From NCBI GenBank assembly GCA_903813345.2, contig CAIIXF020000004.1:3365525-3429524 (forward strand): 64,000 nucleotides of DNA, read 5' to 3'. The DNA is from Owenia fusiformis (Eukaryota > Annelida > Polychaeta > Sabellida > Oweniidae). A program made the translations under genes and the position numbers. Under the pieces are notes generated by a model. The model did no database searches. It was not told the DNA's origin and was given only the letters and a program-made list of their open reading frames with translations. Shown here piece by piece: positions 12,396 to 27,300 of the stretch; within the stretch, counting starts at the first letter, position 1; every line of letters starts with the position of its first letter.

Positions 12396-15300
12396 GTTTG
12401 TAAAATTTCGAGTGTCACAAAATCTTTCTGATAAAAAGATCTACTCCTTTAGCTTACAAGTTGAATTAGTATTTATGCTCAATGACCCAAACTTTGAATA
12501 CCATGGTTCAGGTGATGAGACAAACTTATAAGATGATTATTCAAAATATGAAACCAAATTTCATCGTTAGTTGCTTAAAAGACTTGACCTACAAACCACT
12601 GAAGACAACAATAGAGTAATAATCAATAAAAGGGTCAAACCGATTAAAAAAACTATGACACTTCTAGGAAAAATTACAAGATATACAGAGTGATCCATTA
12701 ATCTTTGAGTCTTACATTTAACACTACAGTTCTGACTCGTAAAAGCACAGAATATGTGTTCTTTTCAAACGTTCACCTTTTGTACAGTACATTTGTTTTG
12801 TGCATTTATGCCACTTCTCATGTTTTCAGTAAAATATGTATAAACATCTTTAAAGGTATCTAATTAGTAATAAGTAAAAACTCAATATGTACATCAAGTA
12901 CTAATTTTGTACTAAAATTGCTCATTAGTTGAATCCATCCTTATTTATTTATTTATGTTTATTTTATCCACCAGAATTGGTGTGTTTACATGTGTTATAT
13001 TAATTATTACATAAGGGGTTGAAATTATTATGTTACATACAATAATAAAAAACAATTAAAATGTTTATTTACAACCAATCCCTGGTGTTGACGGACGTCA
13101 GGCTACCGCGTTGACGCCGTCAAGTTACTACTATCTGTTACATGCAATAAGAAAAACAAGTTCTCCACCTAATATTTGGTGTTGACGGACGTCAGGCTAC
13201 CGCGTTGACGCCGTCAGTTAACCTACACTTTACCTATTACCCTTTAGCTACAATACAATATGTCCACCTATCATTTATCAAACCAAATCTCATTGTAAAA
13301 TTATGTTTAACTAATCAAAAATCTACATTTGGTCTTGCCTCATACATTCCATAAATTGACAGAGCTATCTTAATATATTGATCCTCTGTCAGTACATTAT
13401 TTTCGCTAAATAAAATCGGTAATAATACGTCATTCGGTGGGAGAATATAATATTATTATTATTCGGTGGGAGAATATAATATTATTATCATAATGGCGAT
13501 CTTTCAAAACAGACTAGAAACTATCTGTTTTAAAAACTTATTGGCATCGAAGTATAGTAATAATATATTAATTGTTAAAGCCCATAACCTGTACCAACTA
13601 AATCTAGCCACTATTTTCCATTGCTCTCTTAGATTCTTATTTACATATTGGATTATTATCATTTCCATATGCATATAATATATTTTGAGAACTTATGTGG
13701 TTCACCTAGTAAAAGTACATTTTCATGTTAAATGACAAGGTATGGTAAATGATTTAAGACAATCATATCTTTGACAATGACGATTCATAAGATGAGGAGG
13801 GTATTACAACATATATATTCTATCAAATCTATGATATTCTACCACAAGAATCCATGGTAACCATTGTATCCAGCCTAATATATACACATATTAGCATTGC
13901 ACAAAAAGCAATCTGAATCCAAAATTTTCCTTGTATATTTTAGGTTCCTGTTGTGCTTTAAAGGAAATGACATCGACTACGACTGACAAAGATTTACTCA
14001 AATACTTGAATAGTTTGGAAGAGCCGCTTACAAGTATGATATGCAAAACATGTTTCCGACAGAACGAGCAATACCCATCAAAATGTTTGTCCAAAAAGGA
14101 CTGTATTCTCGGAAGTAGATGTAATAGCTTATTAGGATCTCACATTTTAACAGTTCGGAATATATTCATTGTGTACAGCTCAGGGGATGGAGACAACAAG
14201 GGAATGGTACGTCCAAAGTATGGAAGCCTAGAGAATGAAAGACTCGAGATGTGCAACAATGTAACGAAGTGCGAGGATGTATATGATTGCCCATATTCAC
14301 ATTCGAAGAATGAACTAGAGTTCTGGAAATTACAAAAAATATGTGGTAGCGAAAGAGTTGTTAAAATTCTCGAATCTATGCTACTAAGTGGGTCAAAAAT
14401 TGATTCAGACGCAGAAGTTGATGTTGTAAGGAAGAGAAAAACACCAATCAAGTGTCCATATGATGTACAAAGAAAATGCAGGACATGTTGGGTTTCGAGT
14501 GGAACTGAATCGTGCAAAGAGATGCATCAAATAGGTGATAATAATTCCGTTTATTTAGCCAAAGTTCGTGGTTGTGCATACGAAATACGAGCCTTGCCAA
14601 AAGAATCAAATCCTTGCGATCATATTGGAGCGTGCTCATATTTGATGGGATGTAAGGGTGCACAGAGTCAAATAGAATATGATATATGGTCATGGCAGAG
14701 ACAAAATAATGGTATGTATACAATATATATTCAACATAGAATCGCAATTTCTATATACCTTTGTTGATGTTTTTAAAATGAGTGTAAACTGCTTTTTATT
14801 ATACAGTATTTTGTTACTCTGTTCCAGTGCTAAAGTTGGCAGATTTATTGTACAAAGCAGAGGAAGATGATGGGTCTGCTACAAAAATAAAAAAAGAGAA
14901 AAAGAATCAACGAAAACTCACCAATGACAAGAAATCATACTTTTGCCAAATGTGTGGGGTTTCTTGCACATCACAGAATGACCTTGAGGAACACAATCTG
15001 TCTGCTAAACATAATTTTGCTCGGCGTGAGCAGCAGAAATTGGCCGGTAATTGGGAGTTTCGAGATCCACCACCTGGTCTCTTAGAACTCTGTGAATTGT
15101 AAGTAGAAATTGTTATTACGTAAACTGTATATCACTTATTATTTCAAAATTCAAGTTCTGTTTGATTTGATTAAGTTAGATTGAGAACTGCATAAATCAA
15201 AACCCGATGATTTTAAAATGATAGAGTAATTATAATGTATCTTTTTAAAGGGAAATAAAATAGGTGAAACAGAGCGTGGGTTATTTATATTAAGTTCTTT

Positions 15301-18300
15301 TTATAATTGATTCTAATAGAAGAACAGATAGAAGTCTATATATTACAGGTATTACAAATTAGCAAATAACAAACACTTGATATGTAAACATCAATATATA
15401 TATTATCATTTAAAATATAAAATAATTTATTTTCAACTTTTTATTAAGTTCTTTATTGGTCCTATCATAAAATATAATAACACATGGATATAAGAAATAC
15501 ACAAATATACAGATATTAAATATATACTCTTCTGCGGTATCGTAAGGGTAAAACTTAACCTGCTAAATATGTTATTCTTAGGGGAGAAGATTGTCAATAT
15601 TATGACAGTCCTTTGGAATATAATAGTTGCAAGAACGCGCATAGCAGTGAAGAACTTCAGGAGTGGATAGCAAGAACTAAATCAGATTTGGACATTCTGA
15701 GGAAAACCAAAAACCGGAAACGAATATCTGAATTCAAGAAAAATATAAATGCAGGCTATAAGGTGAGTGTTAGTGATTAATTAATTACATAAATCGAGGC
15801 TTTTTCATGGGAGGTATGAAATATGAATTTCATTTGGATGGGAAATATGATATTGATCAAGGAAGATATATCATATAACCGATGGCGATAGCCCGAGTGT
15901 CAATATTATATTTTCTGAGACCAATATTATATTTTCTCGAGGAAAAAATTATATTCCATCACAATCATCAATAACCTATTTATTCAATAATATTTTTCTG
16001 AAGGTTGTATTGTATGTCGTCACTCAATGATGGTGACATTTTATGATACAAATTAATTTATCAAATGACATTTTCAACTTTTATTAACAAGTTTTAAAAT
16101 AGTTTTAAAATGTCTGATAGTTCTGATAAGGGATTTTGACTGATACGGGATCCAATACGGGATCGGATTCCTGCTGATACAGGATTTTTGAACGCCAGTT
16201 TTATTTCTAGTATTTCCCATGGAAAACATATTATTATGGAATAAATAAATACATTTGACTTGTTTGTATTATTATACAGTAAAAAGTACTATTATAAATG
16301 TCTGTTGCAAAGTAAGACTGTTTGCCAAAGATTGTGACTAACTGTCTGATTCGTCATTTTAGCATGTAGCTTCAGGTCCGAAAATATATGAAGAATCTTC
16401 AACAATACCGTTTGAGAGAACACCTGTGACGTTGACCGAAGTTGAAAAGAATATAGCAGCGCAAGAACTTGAGACTCCACATCATATAGCAAAAAGGAAA
16501 CTCCATGTTAGTAATTATCAATTGTATATGCGGAATCTCATTGATATGGAATGGGAGCAGTACCGCACTCAATTTGAAAGGTACTGTTTTAACAAAATGT
16601 ATTGTCGCTTAGAAATAATATGAGTTGCCTTCTTTATGCAGGGTTTAAAATTATACTGTTAAGAAATTATGTTCGATATTTGACACTTGGCTTTATATTT
16701 GCAAATAGTATATTTTCAATCCTCGTGAAAAGAAAAAATTAAGGCAATAACCTAGTTTACCTTTTTTCAAAATTTGAAACATTTTAGTCACAATCGCATA
16801 CATTATTTCATATATCAAGCATGATAATGCGAGGAATAGTTCAAATGGTAATTAAAGTATAAACTGTAAATACTGATATGCATATAAATACAGTGGAGTA
16901 CATTTTGGACAATCTTAAGATATATGTAGTACTAGTAAATAATCTTTATATTTCCGATATACATCTTATATTAATATCACTTTTCAAAAATCATTTATCA
17001 TTATTTTAATTTTTTGACAGATTAAGGCGAGATTCAGTTGATGTGAAATTCGAGTTAATGACATGTACCTCCAAACAACTGTTGGCCATTATTCCATCAA
17101 GAACCTTTGCTGATTTCGAACACTTGTCTATTCAACAGACCAAATATGTTAAGGTTCGATTGACTGAAACAGTTCATGAAACTGCTGAGGACGCAAAACG
17201 ACCATTTTATGAAGCATATGTCTTAAACAATAGTGGAGAGAATGACATCGAAACAAGTAAATTGCAGTTGCATGAAGACAGGGTGGTGCTGCTGCTTTCT
17301 GGACAATGCTGTGAGGAGTTACAACTCTCAGAAAAAGAACCCAGAAAGATGGACGTTGTTTTTCTCCCTGATGATGAACGTTTCCAACGCATGAAATACG
17401 CGTTGTCAGATAAGATATGTAAAGAGAGTTTACTTAGGAAGCTATGTAACATACCCGAGGAACCAATGCAACGTTTAGATGAGGAATACACAACGTTTGA
17501 AGCTAATTATCCTCTTGCTGAGTGAGTAAACACTTTTTTATTTAATTACCTATTGTATGGAAGCACCATCCAATTTGTGACATATTGTCATGTTTACATA
17601 AGATAAAATACCTATTTTAATTATTTTGCTGTTAAACTGTTTTGAATGAGCATGGACGTAAATTGATGTAGCATATCAGTATTAACAGATACATCAGAAA
17701 ATCAAGAACTATAATGATTTGTATCACTCAGAACCTTAAGTATTGATATTGTGTCTTTAATTCCTGTTTTTAATTTTAATTGAAGTAATCTCTACACAGC
17801 ATATTTCATTTCATAAATGACCATACAATGTCGGAGAAAATGAAATATGGGTTGTCTAATGTTGTTATCATCAGATTATATAGCCAGCTCTTTATTGTTT
17901 GTGACTTTTCTACTCGTTATTTTAACATTTTTTAAGTGTTGCTGTTTAATCAACTATATATTATTTGATTATTGTTATGTCAATAATAGTGTTTTTGGCG
18001 ACGTTTTGAAAGACATTGTGCAATGTTTAAATGTACTCTTAATCTGGTGGGTCGCAAACTCCTGGTGTATGTAAAGGTTTTCCAGGTATAGATTTACACG
18101 GTGGTATGCATTTCTAAAAATTAAAAATATAACCCTTTGGCATATTTCTTCGAAACATAATAATTATATTCCAAAATAAAAATGCCATCCCTTGCATCCC
18201 TTGTTAATGTGTCAGTGACTTAGTACTTCTGAGTGAATTTATAAATTGGATTTTTTGTTAGGAGTTTTGCCCATAAAAGGAGTGCCGTTTTACTACGCTA

Positions 18301-21300
18301 TAACCACATAAAATTTCGAGGATTTGGCAGTATTTATCAATATAAATATAGGACTTTTTGAATTACTGTTTCAAAATATTGAAAACCGTGGTTCTTAAAC
18401 AGTACATAAAACCTTAACATAAGGTATTTAACGTTTCTGGTTGACAATATATTAACGCCGATGATGTATTGCATGAATGTAAATAAATCTCCTCGTGTGT
18501 TTTTGTATTCGATCAGTATATTTTGAGTTATTTAAATTTATGGTATTGGTATTCGTCTCAAAAAATATCCAAGATAATCTGAACTATTTTTCATTACAGC
18601 ATATTGACGCCACAACAGAAGTCAGTGATTAATTTGATTATGGGAACAAAACAATCACCACCTATACTAGTGTATGGTGCATTTGGTACAGGAAAAACAG
18701 TAACATTTGCACATACCTCGATGGTCCTACATACTTCAAAGGTCGCAGCCAAAAATGGAACTGCGAGAGTTTTAATATGCACTGATAGTAATAGGTGGGT
18801 ACACATATATGTTATGAATATATTTGCCATGTGGTGCAATAGAGGAAATATATAACACATATTTAAGGTATTTTAGGTCCTTCAGGATAAAATGTTATAG
18901 GATACTAATTATTCCAAACTATCAACAATAACACAAATGTGTACAATATGTCCCCACCTATGGGTGATCCTGTCAAATGGTTATCCTAAAAATGAGTAGA
19001 CAAGACTTTACCGACACAATTTGAGGATGGAGAATCCAAAATGGGCACCTTAAAATTTACCAAGAATGCCAAAAAATTAGTCAGTTCTAGATTTTCATAC
19101 TAAGAACCACCCCTGAAAATTTGAAATTGATCTACCAAACAGTTCACCTGAAAATGTGTAGACACGATTTTAGGACAGAAAATCCAAAATGGCTGCATTT
19201 GAAATTGATCCATCACACAGTTAACCAGAAAACATGTAAACAAGACTTTACAGACAAGATTTGAGGACAGAAAATCCAAAATGGCTGCCTTGACATTTAT
19301 CCAGAATTCCAAAAACTAATCTGTTCTAGATTTTCATACTAAGAATCATCCCTGAAAATTTGAAATTGATCTACCAAACAGTTCACCTGGAAATGTGTAG
19401 ACACGATTTTAGGACAGAAAATCCAAAATGGCTGCATTGACATTTACCCAGAATGCCCAAAAACTAATCAGTTCTAGATTTTCATACTAAGAATCATCCC
19501 TGAAAATTTGAAATTGATCTACCAAACGGTTCACCTAAAAACGCGTAAACAAGACTTTACGGGCAAGATTTTAAGACGGAAAATCCAAAATGGCTGCCTT
19601 GACATTTATCCAGAATGCCGTAAAAATAATCAGATATAGATTTTCATACTGAGAATCATCCCTGAAAATTTGAAATTGATCTACCAAACGGTTCACCTTA
19701 AAATGCGTAGACAAGACTTTACAGACAAGATTTTAGGACGGAAAATCCAAAATGGCTGCCTTGACATTTACCCAGAATGCCCAAAAATTAATCAGATCTA
19801 GATTCTCATACTAAGAATAATCCCTGAAAATTTGATATTGATCTACCAAACGGTTCACCTGAAAATGCGTAGACAAGACTTTACAGACAAGATTTTAGGA
19901 CGGAAAAATCCAAAATGGCCGACAATAAATAAGTGATTATGAGTTTTTGCTGAAATCTTTTTTCAAAATTATCACATATAACTACTGTCAACAATAACAT
20001 AAGCTTTTACAAGAAAGTACACCTGAAATTATTTATAAAGCTACTAAAAAGTTAAAGTATGAAAACTGAAAAACACCATTCAATATAATACAAAGTATTA
20101 TCGTGCGCTAACTTTTCTTAAAACATTCAAAATGGCTGACATGACTGAGCTAACAGGTCCAAAACCTAATCAGACCTAGAATGAAGTGAGCTGAACAAGA
20201 TGTTAAAGTTTTAAAAGCAACTGTGAAGCCGTTTTTCTTAAAGTTTGCAGACAAGGATTTTAGCATTTGACTTCAAAATGGCCGACAGGAAGTAGGTATC
20301 GAGTTAATTTTTTTTCATCCACATCTGTATGCACTCATAAGTTATCCCTGAAAATTTGAAGGTGATATCTGTAGCGGTTTTGGAGAAAACTGCCGGACGT
20401 ACGGACGGACAGACAGACGGACGCGCCTAGGCCGACAATATGGCCCCACACTATGTGGTGGGGACATAACAAAAAGGAGAAATTGCATATGTCATATCTC
20501 TGGGTGTGGACCATACAGGGTGGGCCAAAAAACCAATACCCAACTTCAAATCAGGATAAAAATAGTACATTCAATATGGTACATTGACTTACATATCATT
20601 TTAAAGGTTATACGATTTCAAACAATTTGGTATATAACACTATGTCATGAAATCAATAGTAAAGTTTTATTATACTTATTTGGGAGGACGGGTTGCTATT
20701 TAACGTCTCCAGATTTAAGGGAGAAAATAGTAAATCTCCAGAATTATATTAATTTTTATTTATAGAATATCATTCTTTTGTCAGGTGAATACATGCTTGG
20801 ATTGATATTTTCATCATTGCGTGACTAAATATATTGTATATGAATTTCATTGTTGTTTAATAACATTTTACACTTTATTTATTTAAACAATTTTCCCAAT
20901 TACTCAATATACCCCACCCCCTCCCCTCTGCATCAACACTAAGCTTTAAGTGGTAGCGTAATCTATCAATAGCCTTATTGAGAGATTTCTGTTGCAATTC
21001 ATTTCAGCACATTAGGATTCTGTTTTAGCTCATCAATGCTGTTTATTGGATGTTTTTGTTTGTACCATTTCCTCGAGATGGCTCCATATATGGTTATCAA
21101 ACACATTACATGTAGCATCGGGGCTGTTGGGTGGCCAAGCATCGAGATCAATCAGATTGACACCTTGTTTGCAAAGGAATGTCAATGTGTCCTGAGATCT
21201 ATGGTACGAGGCAATGTCTTGTTGGAAAATAAAATCCTCGTCACATATACGTTTAATGTATTTTAACAGAATTCCTTTGAGTACTTATTGATAATAAACA

Positions 21301-24300
21301 AAACTGAAATTCATAAACAATAAGTTTAGTCACACACTACGCAAATGTACAAGCATGTATTCACCTAACAAAATGATATTCTATAAATAAAAAATTAACA
21401 TCATTCCGCAGATTTACTATTTTCTCCCTAAAATCCGGATACCTTAAATACCAACCCGGTGTAACAGATTTAAGTGTCCCCCGGTGGTCAGTGTCCGTTG
21501 GACAGCCAACCCTAGGGATCGGGGTCCGTAGGTCCGTAGGACCCCGATCCCTAGGGTTGGCTGTCCATTGGAGGACATTGAAAACCAGGTTTTATTTTGA
21601 GTACTACGGACCCTGATCCCTAGGGTTGGCTGTCCATTGGAGGACATTGAAAACCAGGTTTTATTTCCTATGTTTACAAGGATAAAATGGGGAGACGGTT
21701 ATAACTGGGGAGACTCTCAGATCTGTCACACCAGTAACAGATTGGAATGTCCCCCATTGATAGGATTTAATAATTGTAGTTACTAGGATCAAAGTTATAG
21801 TGTAGTCAAAATCGGATATGGGCATCTCTCCCACTGTGGTGTAATGGTATAAGCGTTGGCATAATGTGTATTTATTAATTGTGGTTTGTATTTATTAGGT
21901 TCCAGGTTAGAATCCTGCTTTGGTATATCATGTGTAAATATATTAACCGACTACACCGTTTATATTGTATTGTTTGTTATATTGCCTCAATAGATTGTAG
22001 TATTCTATATTGTAGCCTATTATTATTGTTGTCCATTTTTTCAGGATACCACCTTATTATATATAAGTTTTTATAGATATTCTTAATTTATTTTTTATTT
22101 ATTCCTCTTAACCACTTTTTCCTACTTCTAGCTAGGTCTGAGATAACTCTTATATGCTTCTACTAAGGACCTGAGCTGCACTTGGCAGGAAAGGCATTTT
22201 TATCTAGGTCAAGGTCAAAGGCCAAATCTAGGCCAAATCTAGGTCAAATTAGAGTTTTTTTAGTTTCGCAGATTTCGTCTTCATATTTCATTATTTCTTG
22301 CGATGAATTAAAATGTAACTAGATAAGCATTCCCTACAAATTGCTCACTATATGTTTGCGTTAAATTTTCACAGTTTTTTGAGATAATTGACGTCAACAA
22401 ATTGGTCATATTGCTTCAAATTGACCAATTTATTTTTAAAAATCATCTACAAGTCCCCGGGACCTCAAATTTGACCTTTCTTTTGACCTTCTGGGTTCAA
22501 ATTTAAGTTTATTTAATCACAAAAAGACCCACTGGTGTCTAAGAAAGTCAAAGGATAAGTATCATTATGGTGAACTGAATTCAACAATGTTTTTCTCTTA
22601 AACCATTTATAGAAAACATTCTGTAAAAAACACGGTCCTTTATGTAATGTTGACTGATTGGCAACAATGCAATTAAATGCAAAAATAATGTATATACATT
22701 TTATATAACTGTATTTGTTAACATTTTTTGTTTTTTGATGTAATTGTTTTTTGTTCCTTTTTACCAATTCTTGAGAATGAAATAAAATGTCTTTCCGAAC
22801 CTTGTTGGAACAAAATAGCATATACAACATTTTCTTAGACCTCTCAATAGTATAGTTATACAAAGAAAATTTTGATTGATTTAACAAAAAGTATCCAAAA
22901 ACTTAAAACAAAACCCCAAAAATAGATAAAAATTAAGATAAACCTTTCATATCATTTACAAGATACTTATTTAAAATCAACAAAACTTTCCTTTGTACAA
23001 TTGCAATATTGAGAGACCTAAACACGTTGCGTTTATGTCGTTTTGTTCCAATGAGGTTCGGATAGATATTTTATTTCATTCCGAACATATGATACCAAGA
23101 CCGAAAGAAGTGTCTGATGTGTTTTCTAAAACAATATAGAGAAAAGTCTATATATATAATTCTAATTATAATGTTACCATCCAAAAGATGACCATTAAAT
23201 TGACGATGTGTAAAATTTTCAGAATGTTTTGATGACTGGTTTAAGAGAAACGCGTGTTCAAAAAGTTCATCATATCGATACCACTTCTTTGCAAGGTCAA
23301 ATGTCAAGGTCATCAAACTAAATCACAATCTGTGTTTCTCATAGTTGATGATTACAAATCAATATTTTTTGATGAAAGTCAGAATATATATTCCACTAAA
23401 GGTTCTACACATATAAGTATGGAATTTTTTCTGCATCTTTATTCAATTTTCACACTTTTGTATTTGATTACAACCATTCGATATTCCACTCTATTAAAAT
23501 GATTCGAAACACGTAATAAATTTGTTTGTTTTTACACATTTATATTTGATTTATGTACCTATATATGCGGTAAATGCACTTGTATATGCGGTTTATGTTA
23601 CTCAGTGTTTGGTAAAATATCACATATTTAAGTCCATGTACACACACGAACAAAGACAGTTGACACATATATTTAGAACACGCATCAAATACAAATACAC
23701 TTTAGAACCAAACAATGTTCATTTACCGAACAATCATAGAGTACAAAATAGCACGGACATATAGTGACTTACCCCATATAATTAATGACATGTTTCGCAT
23801 AAAATTATGTGGGATAAGTCACGTGACTTACCCCACATAAATGACACATGCTGCATGTAGCATAAAACCATTCGGTAAATCACGTGACCAGTGACGTAGA
23901 AATTTCAAAATGGATGAAACAAGCGAGGAAAAAGAATTTGAATACGATTCATATTCACAATTCAGAGAAGAAATTGAGAAGTTATTAGATCATTACAACA
24001 GGCATGAGGCTACATAAGCGATCCTTTCTTAATAGAAGATACGTTTTCGCGATTGGAGAATCACACCAGAGCTCTTTGAATATATAGATGGCGCAAGTCA
24101 CATGGTCGAAGTCACGTGACTTACCCCACATCAAAACAGTGAACAATGGTTTATATAAAATCATTCGGTAAGTCACGTGACTTACCCCACAAATGAATAT
24201 GTTCAGCACAAATGAATATGTTTACCCAATACGAATGGTACTTGGCATCGCACATATTTAAATACTATCAAATTTATATTTGATCGGGTCGAATACACTC

Positions 24301-27300
24301 TTGAAGCATCTTACATATTTGTTGTGTAAGACAGTCAATTATATGTGGGATAGTAGGTACCATTTGTAGTAACTGGTTTTGTTTATATTCGGTTTAACTT
24401 ACTCCGTGGGGTAAAAACCGAAGATATTAATGTTAAGAATATTGATGCTGTGGTATTTGAGGGTATAGCAGTCGATTGAAGACCTAAATATGTTTATGCC
24501 TCGTATCTTTCACTTACCATTAACTCAACTTCAATTCTCAAATATTTCTTGAAATGTTCAGGGCGATAATTCGGTCGCCGTTTCGAGTCTTAGCGATCTC
24601 TTCAATCACCATTTTTAGCGTATTTCTCTACTTTGTAGCTTTGTGAATCTATATGCATGTATAATTTTGCGGAATGTTGAGTATTTCGGAAGTATTCTGC
24701 TGTAATTGACATATTTGCAAACTTTTAAAAAAAACTTTCTTGGGAGATTCCATTAGTGACGTCACGCGCATGCCCCCTGTAACTTTTAGTGATTCCCACT
24801 TTTGCGCATGCGGCCTGTAGCTCTTGGAGAAAGGGAGGGAAATTTGAACGTAAGGGCGCTTTTATGAGCTGCTGATATTTTTCTCATATTTCGGGGAATT
24901 TACATATCAAATAGAATGTAAACTTATTCAATTATGTAGGCTAACTGGGGGTAGGGATAGAACATGTAAATAAACAATGTATATAATTGTATTTAGCTAG
25001 TTTATCTTGTGAATTGGAGGAGACAGATTGTGAACATAAAATTGCATGGAATGGCGGGCCGTATTCTCGGAATGCAAACTCTGGATGTAGTCAAGCTACC
25101 CTCATACAATCCCTTAGAAGGAATTGTTCTTCTATTGTAATAAAAGAATCACACTCTATGTCGGGCACACTATTGCCTGTTGTGTGATTCTGAGTGTGTC
25201 ACCCCCCCCCCCATCCTTTCTTGGATCCTGCTAAATCTTTTACCATTCTCTTATCATACCGCACCAATATGTGCGAATGGTGTTCCAATTTCACATATAC
25301 TTATACTATTAAAACATATTACTTATCTTAAACTTCACTTTGGTGGTACCTACCAAAATTACTTTGTATTACACGGTGCACAACCACAACGCAACAAACA
25401 TGCTAAATTCACGGTGTATAAATGCATCGCAGTAGCTTACTCATATATTTCTATTTGGTGTAAATTACACAGTGGTTGAATAAAACGCACCAGTTACTTT
25501 ATTTCATTCTATTACCTTGACTGCATGTGATTACCCGGCTGGCCTATTCCAGCCCTTATGTGGTATGTTATGCAGTTACGGTGACATCTACATTTATTGC
25601 AATCTCTTTTGTACCATTACTGTGAATGTTTTTACGGGATCAATATATCCCTGTTCTAATGAAGTGCAAGTTTCAGTCCTTCCAAGCTAGCTTCCCTGTA
25701 AATTAGTTCACATTTTTCCTTGTACTTTTATATCCCCTTTATATTATTCCACGCATCCAGCTATGCGTGGCATACAACTTATAAACCCATTATTACACAT
25801 CGCCGTGTAAGTGGTTTACAATACACACATTATACTTATATCGTACCTTTTATTAAAATACACAGCGGTATATCCCCACGGTCCCGTCATTAATTATTTT
25901 ACAACACATTTATGGTAAAATACTTAAATATGATAACCACAATGCACCACTTTGAGACGGCTGACGGTCATGTTGTCCACACTTGACCTCTCATAGGATG
26001 AGGCCCAGGATGTCACACGGCGCCGAGATGTTCTATGCCTGGACCTGTGGGATACTCACGGCGGAGCAATGCAGCCAGATGCCTGACAGACGTCATTGCA
26101 CACTCATACATATTTTTGTTGCTACTACTTTTTACTATAATATTTCAAATGCACACTACTTTAACATACACCGCGAAGTCTCTAATGTTTCCCCTTCCGG
26201 CTATACTACAATGGTGGCAGTGGTGGGATCCAAAACCAGTGCGCTTTTCTGTCGTCATGGCCAAGAGTCATCTTCCCTTTTTCTTTATAGATGGCTGATG
26301 AGGCAAAGGTGATCCGGGTAGATAGCGAAATTTCAATGACGATGCAGAAGCCTACCAACAGCGATGCAGATTCAGTTGAAATCGAGGAAGTGGCTGACGG
26401 TGACCAACATGTCACTGTCGGGGAACATGGGGACGATAATGGCTGTACTATCACAGATGAAGAGGTGGCTCAACGATTAGATGATATACAACAATGGAAA
26501 GCAGAACTTTTAGCCGAAGAGAACAAATTACTAAGCAGGAATGTATCTGCTAATAACACTCCAGGTGTATCTTCCAAGCCATCAGAAACTTCCAATAGAA
26601 GTTCGAGTTTGCCACTGGACCAACATGTCCATGGTGGTGAGGTCAGTTCTCCACCAGTTCCAAGCATGCCAAGTGTATATAGTACTGTCGGAGCTGTTGG
26701 TCCCATTATGTCCGCACATGCTCCGCTAGTTGTCAGTACTCCGAGGAGTTTGCTGAATTTTGTAACCTGTGTAAATACCAGACCTGTAAATACTGTTACT
26801 AATACTTTTGCTGCAGCTGTAAATAGGAATACCAGCCAGGAATACCAAAGAAATTCCAATCCTGCCACTATTCGGGATCCAGCTGGCCCACATGTGATGT
26901 CCAACCCTGGGTTGCATAGAAGTCATCCCAATGAAATTCCACTTGTACAACAGACACCACTTTTGCCTGTTTCCGCTATGCAACCCCTATCCCGCAAAGA
27001 ACACAAGGTCCGTCCATATAACGGTACCTCCAGTTGGCGAACATTTAAGTTTTCATTTGATACCATTGCCGATATCAACGGTTGGGATGACCAACGGCGT
27101 GCGGTCGAACTTCTAACATGCCTTGAAGGGGACGCCCAAAAGGTTTATGAAATTATCGAACCGTCGCGCAAGCTAGACTACCATTATGTGTCTAGTTGCC
27201 TAAATGACTTGTATAATCCCAATCACCAAGAAGAGAAATATCGCAACCAGTTGAGAAAAAGGCTGAAAAAGAAGGGCGAGAGTGTTAACTCTCTCGGCTA

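Noticed and set aside
14140-14747. Minus-strand ORFs of 125 and 99 codons
   Set aside because: Shadows of zinc-finger exon 14.
21837-21915. Functional tRNA gene
   Set aside because: Box A to box B distance is stretched by a duplication and no acceptor stem pairing could be found.
24987-25479. Short ORFs of 66 and 99 codons in the 5' LTR, with twins at 31900-32396
   Set aside because: Conserved only because the two LTRs are nearly identical; no domain and poor start context.
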